A stretch of DNA of 6,542 nt from the NCBI GenBank assembly GCA_025963425.1, contig JAOPUQ010000094.1, positions 1 to 6,542 on the forward strand, given 5' to 3'. The position numbers and the translations under genes are program-made. The stretch comes from Modestobacter sp. Lineage in GTDB: Bacteria > Actinomycetota > Actinomycetes > Mycobacteriales > Geodermatophilaceae. The notes beneath the pieces were generated by a model, which was not told the origin of the DNA, ran no database searches, and worked only from the letters and a program-made list of their open reading frames with translations. This document shows positions 1 to 5,990 of this stretch, in pieces (positions within the stretch are counted from its first letter, which is position 1; each line of letters begins with the position of its first letter).

Positions 1-2
1 TC

Positions 3-740
3 AAGCGGGTGCCCGACCTGATCGTCTTCGCGACCCTGTCGCCGATCATGTTCGTGCTGCTGTTCCGCTACGTGTTCGGCAGCGCGATCCCGATCGAGGG
101 CATCGACTACGCCGAGTTCCTGCTGCCGGGGATCTTCGCCCAGACCGTCGTCTTCGGCAGCACCATCACCGGGGCCAGCCTCGCCGACGACCTGCAGAAG
201 GGGCTCATCGACCGGTTCCGGTCGCTGCCGATGGCCCGTTCGGCGGTGCTGGTCGGCCGCACGGTCGCCGATCTCGGCCTCAACGTGGTCACGATCGTGG
301 TGATGGCGCTGACCGGGCTGGCCGTGGGCTGGCGGATCCACTCCTCGGTCGGTGAGGCCCTCGCCGGTTTCGTGGTCCTGCTGCTGTTCGCCTTCGCCAT
401 CTCGTGGGTGATGGCCTACGTCGGGCTGCTGGTGCGCACCCCCGAGGTGGTCAACAACGCCAGCTTCATCGTGATCTTCCCGCTGACGTTCATCGCGAAC
501 ACCTTCGTGCCGACCAACAACTTCCCGACGGTGCTCAGGGTGGTCGCCGACTGGAACCCCGTGTCGGCCGTGGTGCAGGCCGCCCGCCAGCTGTTCGGCA
601 ACACCGCCCCCTCACTGGAGACCTCGGGCGCGTGGGCGCTGCAGCACCCGGTGCCCTACGTGCTGCTGTGGGTGGTCGTCCTGCTCGCGGTGTTCGTGCC
701 GCTGTCGGTGCGCACCTACCTGCGCACCGCGAGCCGCTGA
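3..740 (+). CDS. ABC-2 / DrrB-type transporter permease, 5'-truncated
   Basis: This is the membrane subunit of an ABC exporter, related to daunorubicin-resistance DrrB; such permeases pair with a DrrA-like ATPase to export drugs or lipids. The frame is open to the left edge, and 245 residues are visible. About six hydrophobic segments can be seen, near visible residues 5-27, 38-56, 93-110, 119-143, 150-169 and 219-236. The opening segment (SPIMFVLLFRYVFGSAI), the cytoplasmic loop RFRSLPMARSAVLVGRT and the late NPVSAVVQAARQLF stretch are typical of this family. A GTG at position 9 is an unlikely start: it would remove the cytoplasmic N-terminus, and the two preceding codons (K, R) already fit the family. 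About 20-40 residues are probably missing upstream, and an ATPase gene should lie further left; that is inference. The substrate cannot be read from the sequence. A strong hairpin just after the stop suggests this is the last gene of its operon. Confidence 0.9.
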   Translation, partial: KRVPDLIVFATLSPIMFVLLFRYVFGSAIPIEGIDYAEFLLPGIFAQTVVFGSTITGASLADDLQKGLIDRFRSLPMARSAVLVGRTVADLGLNVVTIVVMALTGLAVGWRIHSSVGEALAGFVVLLLFAFAISWVMAYVGLLVRTPEVVNNASFIVIFPLTFIANTFVPTNNFPTVLRVVADWNPVSAVVQAARQLFGNTAPSLETSGAWALQHPVPYVLLWVVVLLAVFVPLSVRTYLRTASR

Positions 741-743
741 ACC

Positions 744-780
744 GGGCCGGTCGACCGTCGGGTGACGGTCGGCCGGGCCC
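744..780 (+). terminator. Rho-independent-like hairpin after the ABC permease
   Basis: An 8-bp core stem (752-759 with 764-771) closes a GGGT loop. It extends outward through a T-G wobble and four G-C pairs, then, past a single bulged G at 777, three more pairs (744-746 with 778-780). It begins four bases after the permease stop. No T-tract follows, which is common for actinobacterial terminators. The hairpin also contains the GTG at 762, arguing against that codon as the start of the next gene. Confidence 0.6.
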
Positions 781-800
781 CGGGGCGAAGATGGACGGCG

Positions 801-2879
801 ATGAGCACCGCCGCCCCGGCCGCCGCGCCGGCACCTGAGACCCTGTCCGCCGCGAACCCGCTGGCCACGCCGTCCTCGTTGCCCTACGCGCTGCCGCCCT
901 TCGCCGACCTCACCCTCGAGCACCAGCGGGAGGCGCTGCTGGCCGGCATGGCCGCCCACCGCGCCGAGGTGGACGCGATCGTGGCCGACCCGGAGGAGCC
1001 GACCTTCGACAACACCGTGGTCGCCCTGGAGCGGTCCGGTGAGCTGCTCGGGCGGGCCGAGCGGGTGTTCTACAACCTGAGCTCGTCGGTCTCCTCCGAC
1101 CGGCTCCGGGAGATCGAGCGGGAGATCGCACCGCTGGCCGCCGCGCACAGCGACGCCATCCGGCTGGACCCCGAGCTGTTCGCCCGGGTCGACGCGGTGC
1201 ACGCCGCCCGGCACGGCGCCGGCCTGGACGAGGAGTCCGTGCGGCTCGTGGAGCGCTACCACCTGGACTTCGTGCTGGCCGGCGCCGGCCTGGACGAGGC
1301 GGGCCGCGACGAGCTGCGCGCGCTCAACCAGCGCCTGGCCGAGCTGTCGACCACCTTCGACCAGAACCTGCAGCTGGCGACCGAGGCCGCCGCGGTGCTG
1401 GTCACCGACGCGGCGCAGCTCGACGGGCTCAGCCCGGCCGAGGTGCAGGCCGCCGCCGGCGCCGCCACCGAGCGGGGTTCGGACGGCGGCTACCTGCTGA
1501 CCCTGGTGCTGCCCAGCGGGCAGCCGGCGCTGGCCAAGCTGCGCGACCGGGAGCTGCGCCGGCGGCTGCACACCGCGTCGGTGACCCGCGCATCCGCCGG
1601 CGCCCACGACAACGCGCCGGTGGCGGTGGAGATCGCCCACCTGCGGGCCGTCCGCGCCCGGCTGCTGGGCTTCGACACCCACGCCGACCTCATCGCCGCC
1701 GACCAGACCGCGAAGACGTCCGCGGCCGTCGACGCGCTGCTCGGTGAACTGGTCGCGCCGGCCCTGGCCAACGCGAAGGCCGAGGCCCAGGTGCTGGCCG
1801 AGCTGGCCGCCGCAGACGGCGTCGAGCTGGCCGCCTGGGACTGGGCGTTCTACTCCGAGCGGGTCCGTGCCGAGCGCTACGCCGTCGACAGTGCGGCGCT
1901 GCGGCCGTGGTTCGAGCTGGACCGCGTCCTCGTCGACGGGGTGTTCCGGGCGGCCGAGCTGGTCTACGGCTACACCTTCGCGCCGCGCCCGGACCTGGTC
2001 GGCTACCACCCCGACGTCCGGGTCTGGGAGGTGCACGGTCCCGACGGAGGGCCGGTCGGGCTCTACCTCGGCGACTATTTCGCCCGCGAGGGTAAGCGCG
2101 GCGGCGCCTGGATGAATTCCTTCGTCACCCAGTCGACCCTGCTGGGGACCCAGCCGGTGGTGGTGAACAACCTCAACGTCACCCGGCCGGCACCCGGTCA
2201 GCCGGCGCTGCTGACGCTGGACGAGGTGACCACGCTGTTCCACGAGTTCGGCCACGCCCTGCACGGGCTGTTCTCCGCGGTCACCTACCCGCGGTTCTCC
2301 GGCACCAGCGTCCCGCGAGACTTCGTGGAGTACCCCAGCCAGGTCAACGAGATGTGGGCGCTGTGGCCGGAGATCCTGTCCGGTTACGCCCGCCACGTGG
2401 AGACCGGCGAGCCGCTGCCGGGCGACGTGGTGGCCGCGATCGAGGCCGCCGCGCTGTGGGGTGAGGGCTTCGGCACCCTCGAGTACCTCGCCGCGACGCT
2501 GCTGGACCAGGCCTGGCACCGGATCACCCCGGGGACCGTCGTCGACGACCCCCAGGCCTTCGAGGCCGAGGCGCTGGCCGCGGCCGGGGTGGCCGTCGAC
2601 CTGGTCCCGCCGCGCTACCGGACGACGTACTTCCAGCACGTCTTCTCCGGCGGCTACTCGGCCGGCTACTACTCCTACATCTGGTCGGAGGTCCTGGACG
2701 CCGACACCGTGGAGTGGTTCAAGGAGAACGGCGGGCTGAGCCGGGCCAACGGCGACGTCTTCCGGGACCGGCTGCTGTCCCGCGGCGGCTCGGTCGACCC
2801 GCTGGGCGCCTTCCGGGCCGTCCGCGGCCGGGACGCCGACACCGGCCCGCTGCTCCGCCGCCGCGGGCTGGCTGCGTAG
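801..2879 (+). CDS. dcp: M3 family zinc metallopeptidase, peptidyl-dipeptidase Dcp type
   Basis: The predicted product is a cytoplasmic oligopeptidase of 692 residues, close to E. coli Dcp (about 680), which removes C-terminal dipeptides from short peptides during peptide turnover. The zinc motif HEFGH lies at residues 481-485 and the third ligand Glu at 510 (in RDFVEYPSQVNE), 25 residues after the second His, as in thimet oligopeptidase. The Gly/Tyr loop GGYSAGYYSY at 617-626 supplies substrate-binding tyrosines in M3 enzymes. The N-terminal NPLATPSSLPYALPPF and TFDNTVVALERSG segments are also Dcp-like. There is no signal peptide. The ATG at 801 is preferred over an in-frame GTG at 762, because the latter sits inside the upstream hairpin and adds a non-conserved stretch. 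The first 18 or so residues are Ala/Pro-rich and may be disordered. It appears monocistronic, between two hairpins. Exact specificity (dipeptidyl versus endo-oligopeptidase) is not certain from sequence alone. Confidence 0.93.
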   Translation: MSTAAPAAAPAPETLSAANPLATPSSLPYALPPFADLTLEHQREALLAGMAAHRAEVDAIVADPEEPTFDNTVVALERSGELLGRAERVFYNLSSSVSSDRLREIEREIAPLAAAHSDAIRLDPELFARVDAVHAARHGAGLDEESVRLVERYHLDFVLAGAGLDEAGRDELRALNQRLAELSTTFDQNLQLATEAAAVLVTDAAQLDGLSPAEVQAAAGAATERGSDGGYLLTLVLPSGQPALAKLRDRELRRRLHTASVTRASAGAHDNAPVAVEIAHLRAVRARLLGFDTHADLIAADQTAKTSAAVDALLGELVAPALANAKAEAQVLAELAAADGVELAAWDWAFYSERVRAERYAVDSAALRPWFELDRVLVDGVFRAAELVYGYTFAPRPDLVGYHPDVRVWEVHGPDGGPVGLYLGDYFAREGKRGGAWMNSFVTQSTLLGTQPVVVNNLNVTRPAPGQPALLTLDEVTTLFHEFGHALHGLFSAVTYPRFSGTSVPRDFVEYPSQVNEMWALWPEILSGYARHVETGEPLPGDVVAAIEAAALWGEGFGTLEYLAATLLDQAWHRITPGTVVDDPQAFEAEALAAAGVAVDLVPPRYRTTYFQHVFSGGYSAGYYSYIWSEVLDADTVEWFKENGGLSRANGDVFRDRLLSRGGSVDPLGAFRAVRGRDADTGPLLRRRGLAA

Positions 2880-2948
2880 GACGGTCGGCCTTCGGCCTCC
2901 ACCGCGGCCAGTGACCGGTGCCGGCGGCGCCGAGCGCGTCGGCGTGTC

Positions 2949-2981
2949 CCCGGGGTGGGAGCCTGCGGCCCCCACCCCGGG
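2949..2981. terminator. Bidirectional hairpin between convergent dcp and RNHCP genes
   Basis: An 11-bp perfect stem pairs CCCGGGGTGGG (2949-2959) with CCCACCCCGGG (2971-2981). After an A-C mismatch, an inner GCC/GGC pairing encloses a TGC loop. It lies between two convergent genes and could end transcripts from either side. There is no T-tract on either strand. The symmetric G-run/C-run design could also be a dispersed palindromic repeat, which a genome-wide copy count would settle. Confidence 0.65.
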
Positions 2982-2986
2982 TCCAC

Positions 2987-3003
2987 CGACGACTCCGTCG
3001 TCG
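2987..3003. terminator. Second small hairpin near the RNHCP stop
   Basis: A 7-bp perfect stem, CGACGAC (2987-2993) with GTCGTCG (2997-3003), closes a TCC loop. It lies 12 bases beyond the RNHCP stop on the minus strand, so it may act with the larger hairpin next to it as a tandem terminator for the greA-RNHCP transcript. No T-run follows. Confidence 0.4.
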
Positions 3004-3015
3004 CCCGTACCGCCT

Positions 3016-3339
3016 TCACAGCCAGGGGAGTTCGAGCACCAGGTCCAGGTCGTCGGGGGCGGCGCCCTCGCGGACCAGCCGGTTGGGCTGCCGGTGCCCG
3101 CAGGTGGTGCAGCGGTGCACCACCTGCCAGCCCTTGCCGGACTTCTCCACCAGGCCGATCGGCTCCATCAGGCCCCGGCACTCGCTGGCCCGGTCACCGG
3201 GCAGCTCGTCCACATGCAGCGACCACAGGCACCACGGGCAGTGGTTGCGGTAGTGCCCGTCGGTGTTGGCCGGGACGGGGGTGGTGCAGTGCGCGCAGGG
3301 GAACGAGGTGTTCTCCGCCTGCCTGGACCGCACGCCCAC
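3016..3339 (-). CDS. RNHCP domain zinc-binding protein
   Basis: This 107-residue protein carries the RNHCP domain, named after its motif; here RNHCPWCLWSLHVD spans residues 31-44. Cysteines at 15 and 18 (CAHC), 34 and 37 (CPWC), 54, and 77 and 80 (CTTC), with nearby histidines, look like structural zinc ligands of a zinc-ribbon-like fold. The molecular function of the family is not established, so none is assigned. It has no signal peptide or membrane segment and should be cytoplasmic. The GTG start at 3339 lies 17 bases after the greA stop, so the two are probably co-transcribed; the ribosome site is only a G-rich stretch (GGTGG). A second in-frame GTG at 3333 is an equally possible start and changes only two residues. 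The acidic C-terminal tail (DDLDLVLELPWL) follows the domain and carries no metal ligands. Confidence 0.88.
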   Translation of the reverse strand: MGVRSRQAENTSFPCAHCTTPVPANTDGHYRNHCPWCLWSLHVDELPGDRASECRGLMEPIGLVEKSGKGWQVVHRCTTCGHRQPNRLVREGAAPDDLDLVLELPWL

Positions 3340-3356
3340 CGCCCGCCACCCGCCGG

Positions 3357-3863
3357 TCAGGGGACGAACGGCTCGACGGCCAGGACCTTCACCGAGATGT
3401 CCCGGCCGTTGGGTGCCTGGTAATTCACCGTCGCGCCCGGTGCGGCGCCCACGATCGCGGCGCCCAGCGCGGACTCGGGGGAGTAGACCGTGAGGTCGGT
3501 GGTCCCGGCGATCTCCCGGGAGCCGAGCAGGAACTTCTCGGTGTCGTCGGCGTCGCCGTCGAAGGCGATGGTGATCACCGTGCCGAGCGCGGCGTTCGTG
3601 GCCGTCGTCGGCGCCGCCCCGACCCGGGCCTTGCGCAGCAGGTCGGTGAGCTGCCGGATGCGGCCCTCCTGCTTGCCCTGCTCCTCGCGGGCGGCGTGGT
3701 AGCCACCGTTCTCCTTGAGGTCGCCCTCTTCGCGGCGGTCGTTGATCTCCTTGGCCATGACCGGGCGGTTCGCCACCAACTGGTCGAGCTCGGCCTTCAA
3801 TCGGTCGTGGGCCTCCTGCGTCAGCCAGACGCCCTGGTCCTGCTGGTCAGCCGGGGTGGACAC
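3357..3863 (-). CDS. greA: Transcription elongation factor GreA
   Basis: GreA rescues backtracked RNA polymerase by inserting its coiled coil into the secondary channel and stimulating transcript cleavage. The 168-residue product matches actinobacterial GreA. The N-terminal coiled coil runs from about residue 14 to 85 (WLTQEAHDRLKAELDQL through EGRIRQLTDLLRKARV). The tip motif GDLKENGGYHAARE at 47-60 keeps the two key acidic residues, Asp48 and Glu51, equivalent to E. coli Asp41 and Glu44. The FKBP-like C-terminal domain follows from about residue 90, with YSPESALGAAI. The GTG start at 3863 is supported by GGGAG ten bases upstream and by family length. The frame stays open far upstream through sequence antisense to mca, but that extension is not GreA. 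It is divergent from mca, and the RNHCP gene follows 17 bases downstream. Confidence 0.96.
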   Translation of the reverse strand: MSTPADQQDQGVWLTQEAHDRLKAELDQLVANRPVMAKEINDRREEGDLKENGGYHAAREEQGKQEGRIRQLTDLLRKARVGAAPTTATNAALGTVITIAFDGDADDTEKFLLGSREIAGTTDLTVYSPESALGAAIVGAAPGATVNYQAPNGRDISVKVLAVEPFVP

Positions 3864-4043
3864 GATGTGGGGACTCCCGTGCTCGATGGCGGCCGTCTCG
3901 GTGCGCAGACCGCCGTTGGTCAATCCGAGAAAAGTAACACCGGAACGTGACGGGGTGCAGGCATCCACGGAATGCCGGGGCATTGTGACCCGACCCGCCC
4001 GGGGTCCCCGCCGCCAGCCGCGCGGTCGGGGGACAATGGCCGG
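3864..4043. promoter_or_regulatory. Divergent greA / mca control region
   Basis: These 180 bases separate the divergently transcribed greA and mca genes. The stretch around 3916-3950 is A/T-richer than its surroundings. On the minus strand, TACTTT (3936-3931) fits the actinobacterial -10 pattern TANNNT and would give greA a leader of about 60 bases; no clear -35 is seen. On the plus strand, GACAAT (4032-4037) ends six bases before the mca GTG, the spacing expected for a leaderless transcript. The interval is too short to hold the membrane protein gene that I recall between greA and mca in mycobacteria and streptomycetes. Confidence 0.5.
4032..4037 (+). promoter_or_regulatory. Candidate -10 element for leaderless mca
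   Basis: GACAAT lies with six bases between it and the GTG at 4044. If used as a -10, transcription would start at or next to the start codon. No Shine-Dalgarno is seen just upstream of the GTG, which agrees with a leaderless mRNA, a common arrangement in actinobacteria. No -35 match is seen at the expected place (GCC-rich), so support is moderate. Confidence 0.4.
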
Positions 4044-4931
4044 GTGACCGAACCGGACCAGTTGCGCCTGCTCGCGGTGCACGCCCATCCCGACGACGAG
4101 TCGAGCAAGGGCGCCGCGACCATGGCCAAGTACGTCGCCGAGGGCGCCCGCGTGCTGGTGGCCACCTGCACCGGCGGGGAGCGGGGCTCGGTGCTCAACC
4201 CGGCGATGGACCGCCCCGAGGTGTGGGAGCGGCTGCCACAGCTGCGCATGGAGGAGATGGCGAGGGCCCGGGAGATCCTGGGCGTCGAGCAGGAGTGGCT
4301 CGGCTTCGTCGACTCGGGGCTGCCCGAGGGCGACCCGCTGCCGCCGCTGCCCGAGGGCTGCTTCGCCCTCGTGCCGGGGGAGGAGGCGGCGGCGCCGCTG
4401 GTGGCGCTCATCCGCCGGTTCCGGCCGCAGGTGATCACCACCTACGACGAGCGGGGCGGCTATCCGCACCCCGACCACATCAAGACCCACGAGATCTCGG
4501 TGCTCGCCTTCGAGGCCGCCGGTGACCCGGAGCGCTACCCGGACCTGGGCGAGCCCTGGCAGCCGAGCAAGCTCTACTACCAGATGGGCTTCACGCTGCC
4601 CCGCACGAAGGCGCTGCACGAGGCGGTGCTCGCCACCGGGGCGGAGTCGCCGTACACCGAGTGGCTGGCCAACTGGGACCCCGAGCGCGACATCTCCCAC
4701 CGGGTGACCACCCGGGTGCCGTGCGCCGAGTACTTCCCGGTCCGCGATGCCGCGCTGATCGCCCACGCGACCCAGATCGACCCCACCGGCCGGTGGTTCT
4801 CCGTGCCGCTGGACGTCCAGTCGCACGCGTGGCCGACCGAGGACTACGAGCTGGCCCGCTCGCTGGTCGACTCCCCGCTGCCCGAGGACGACCTGTTCGC
4901 CGGCGTCCGCGACTCGGTGAGTGTCCCGTGA
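4044..4931 (+). CDS. mca: Mycothiol S-conjugate amidase Mca
   Basis: Mca is a zinc amidase of the LmbE/PIG-L deacetylase-like family. It cleaves mycothiol S-conjugates of electrophiles, antibiotics and toxins into a mercapturic acid, which is exported, and GlcN-Ins, which is recycled to mycothiol. The 295-residue product is close to M. tuberculosis Mca (288). The metal and catalytic motif AHPDDESSKGAATMAKY begins at residue 14, with His15, Asp17 and Asp18; the second motif GGYPHPDHIK supplies His142 and His145. The conserved TGGERG, NPAMDRPEV, GFVDSGLP, THATQ-type (AHATQIDP) and WPTEDYELAR blocks favour Mca over the deacetylase MshB. The GTG at 4044 is chosen because the protein then starts right at the conserved LRLLAVHAHPDD strand; an upstream ATG at 3972 would add a Pro-rich, non-conserved stretch. 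The last four bases overlap the next gene, a single-span membrane protein. Confidence 0.95.
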   Translation: MTEPDQLRLLAVHAHPDDESSKGAATMAKYVAEGARVLVATCTGGERGSVLNPAMDRPEVWERLPQLRMEEMARAREILGVEQEWLGFVDSGLPEGDPLPPLPEGCFALVPGEEAAAPLVALIRRFRPQVITTYDERGGYPHPDHIKTHEISVLAFEAAGDPERYPDLGEPWQPSKLYYQMGFTLPRTKALHEAVLATGAESPYTEWLANWDPERDISHRVTTRVPCAEYFPVRDAALIAHATQIDPTGRWFSVPLDVQSHAWPTEDYELARSLVDSPLPEDDLFAGVRDSVSVP

Positions 4932-5269
4932 ACGCCGCCCTCACCGCCGGGGTCTCCGTGCTCGCCGCCCAGCAGGAGCAGCTGCCCGAGGACGTCGGCA
5001 AGGCCGGTCCGATCGGTCTGCTGCTCATCGTCCTGCTGGGGATCGCCGTCCTGTTGCTGGTGAAGTCGATGGGCCGGCACCTCAAGCGGATCCCGCCCAG
5101 TTTCGACCCGGCCGACCAGATCCCGGACACCCCGGCCGAGCTGATCGACGAGCCCGCGCCGGGGCAGGACCTGCTGGACACCCTGCGCCGGGCGCCGCGG
5201 GCCATCGAGCCGCCCCGCGACCGGCCGCGGGACGACGATCCCGGGGAGGGCGGCCCCGCCGGGTCCTGA
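4928..5269 (+). CDS. Small single-span membrane protein coupled to mca
   Basis: This 113-residue protein has no established function. Its GTG start overlaps the mca stop as GTGA, and GGTGAG lies six bases upstream (4916-4921), so translation is probably coupled to mca. A hydrophobic N-terminus (ALTAGVSVLAA) is followed by QQEQLPEDVGKAG. A transmembrane helix comes next at about residues 29-46, then a basic patch KSMGRHLKRIPPSF (46-59). By the positive-inside rule the long tail is cytoplasmic. The tail (60-113) is rich in Pro, Asp and Arg and looks disordered. A short membrane protein with the same RHL(K/R)-P-SF pattern follows mca in mycobacteria (the Rv1083 position), recalled from memory rather than searched. 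Co-location with a mycothiol detoxification enzyme suggests a role near Mca at the membrane, which is inference. The N-terminal 14 residues might alternatively be a weak signal peptide. Confidence 0.85.
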   Translation: MNAALTAGVSVLAAQQEQLPEDVGKAGPIGLLLIVLLGIAVLLLVKSMGRHLKRIPPSFDPADQIPDTPAELIDEPAPGQDLLDTLRRAPRAIEPPRDRPRDDDPGEGGPAGS

Positions 5270-5297
5270 GACGCCGGGCGGTTTCCCGCCCGGCGTC
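5270..5297. terminator. Bidirectional terminator hairpin after the mca operon
   Basis: A perfect 12-bp stem pairs GACGCCGGGCGG (5270-5281) with CCGCCCGGCGTC (5286-5297) around a TTTC loop. It begins on the base after the stop of the small membrane protein gene. It ends nine bases from the stop of the convergent AMIN-like gene, so it can serve both. No T-tract is present on either side. Confidence 0.75.
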
Positions 5298-5306
5298 CGC
5301 GGAGTG

Positions 5307-5885
5307 CTACCAGCGGTGCGCGACGTCGACCACCAGGCGGGCGCCCTGCCCGGTGCCCGGCGCCGCGGCGAGCACCATGACCCGGAACGGCAGCCGGGCC
5401 CGCGTGCCCAGCCCGAGGATCGTGTAGCCCTCGAACGACCCGACCCACGCCACCTGGCGGAACGTCCGGTAGCCGCCCACCGGGACCACCTCCGCCGGGT
5501 CGGCGGGCTGGTACGTCGCGTTCCCCTGGGCGTCGTAGGCCGGCGCGTGCAGGCTGATGGCGAGGTCTGCGGCGCCGCGGAGCGGGACCGGGACGCCGTT
5601 CGCGCCTTCCACCGGCCCGTAGCCGACGTCGTAGCCGCCGAAGCCGGCGAACCTGCTGAGGTCGACGACCAGGCGGTCGTAGCAGTCATGCCGGCCGGCA
5701 CGCACGCCGGTGACGGCGACCCCCTCGGCGGAGAGGCCGGCATCCGCCCGGGGCAGCGAGCCCCAGGTGATGCCGCAGTTCGGGGCGGCCGCGGCGGCCG
5801 GGCTCACCAGGCCGACCACGAGTGCGCCGACCGCGGCCAGGACCAGCGTGAGGGTCGTGCGAGACAGGCGACGGGGTCTGTTCAT
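5307..5885 (-). CDS. Secreted AMIN-like domain protein
   Basis: The 192-residue product appears to belong to the actinobacterial AMIN-like domain family of exported proteins; biochemical function is unknown. AMIN-type domains in other proteins bind the cell wall, so an envelope role is possible. The N-terminus is a Sec-type signal peptide: basic NRPRRLSR, a hydrophobic core at residues 12-27, then PAAAAAP with likely cleavage near residue 34. Cysteines at 37 (NCGITWG) and 68 (HDCYDR) are the only ones in the mature part and probably form a disulfide. The family-like blocks VRAGRHDCYDRLVVDLS, VGGYRTFRQVAWVGSFEG, TRARLPFRV and the terminal LVVDVAHRW are present. No lipobox is seen. The ATG at 5885 is chosen over an in-frame start at 5930 because GGAGG lies six bases upstream and the signal peptide begins there. 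It stands alone, convergent with the mca operon and divergent from psiE. Confidence 0.87.
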   Translation of the reverse strand: MNRPRRLSRTTLTLVLAAVGALVVGLVSPAAAAAPNCGITWGSLPRADAGLSAEGVAVTGVRAGRHDCYDRLVVDLSRFAGFGGYDVGYGPVEGANGVPVPLRGAADLAISLHAPAYDAQGNATYQPADPAEVVPVGGYRTFRQVAWVGSFEGYTILGLGTRARLPFRVMVLAAAPGTGQGARLVVDVAHRW

Positions 5886-5924
5886 GGCGGGCCTCCAGTG
5901 GTGTGCGCCACCGCGAGAGTCCCG

Positions 5925-5986
5925 CGACACGCCGACCGATACCAGATTTCCAGATGCACCACAAGCACTGAATCCACGGCGTGTCG
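5925..5986. repeat. 10-bp perfect inverted repeat flanking the candidate promoter
   Basis: CGACACGCCG (5925-5934) and CGGCGTGTCG (5977-5986) are exact inverted copies separated by 42 bases. The arm centres are 52 bases apart, close to five helical turns, so both would face the same side of the DNA. The predicted -35 and -10 elements lie between them. This could be a bipartite operator, but chance in GC-rich DNA is not excluded. Confidence 0.45.
5936..5964 (-). promoter_or_regulatory. Candidate sigma-70-type promoter of the AMIN-like gene
   Basis: On the minus strand, TTGTGG (5964-5959) and TATCGG (5941-5936) are 17 bases apart, and a TG precedes the second element by one base (TGGTATCGG). 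Both hexamers match only half of the consensus, so this is a candidate only. It would give a leader of about 45 bases before the ATG at 5885. It lies in the least GC-rich part of the interval. Confidence 0.35.
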
Positions 5987-5990
5987 GCTG

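Larger units (their letters stand above)
2880..3015. other. Convergent intergenic region with two stem-loops
   Basis: These 136 bases separate the 3' ends of dcp (+) and the RNHCP gene (-). The stretch holds two GC-rich stem-loops (2949-2981 and 2987-3003) and no convincing gene. Open frames running through it on both strands are extensions of frames antisense to neighbouring genes. Confidence 0.7.

Noticed and set aside
762..800. GTG at 762 as the start of the M3 peptidase.
   Set aside because: It lies in the loop of the upstream terminator hairpin and adds 13 residues not seen in the family; the ATG at 801 precedes the conserved region.
612..2975. A 787-codon open frame on the minus strand across the whole dcp gene.
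   Set aside because: It is antisense to a well supported M3 peptidase. Its product is low-complexity (Gly, Arg, Val, Gln, His) with no recognisable domain, the usual artefact of high third-position GC.
2911..3950. Plus-strand open frames of 170 and 331 codons over the greA-RNHCP region.
   Set aside because: They are antisense to two recognised proteins and give Gly/Arg/Pro/Val-rich products without motifs.
3357..4826. A 489-codon minus-strand frame that would fuse an N-terminal extension to GreA.
   Set aside because: The upstream 320 or so residues are antisense to mca and unlike any GreA. GreA family length and a ribosome site place the start at 3863.
4591..5743. Minus-strand frames of 285 and 299 codons opposite mca and the small membrane protein.
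   Set aside because: Antisense shadows, very rich in Arg, Pro, Gly and Ser, without any domain.
5886..5930. An upstream in-frame start at 5930 for the AMIN-like protein.
   Set aside because: GGAGG lies six bases before the ATG at 5885, and the signal peptide begins there; the extra 15 residues would precede the signal peptide.
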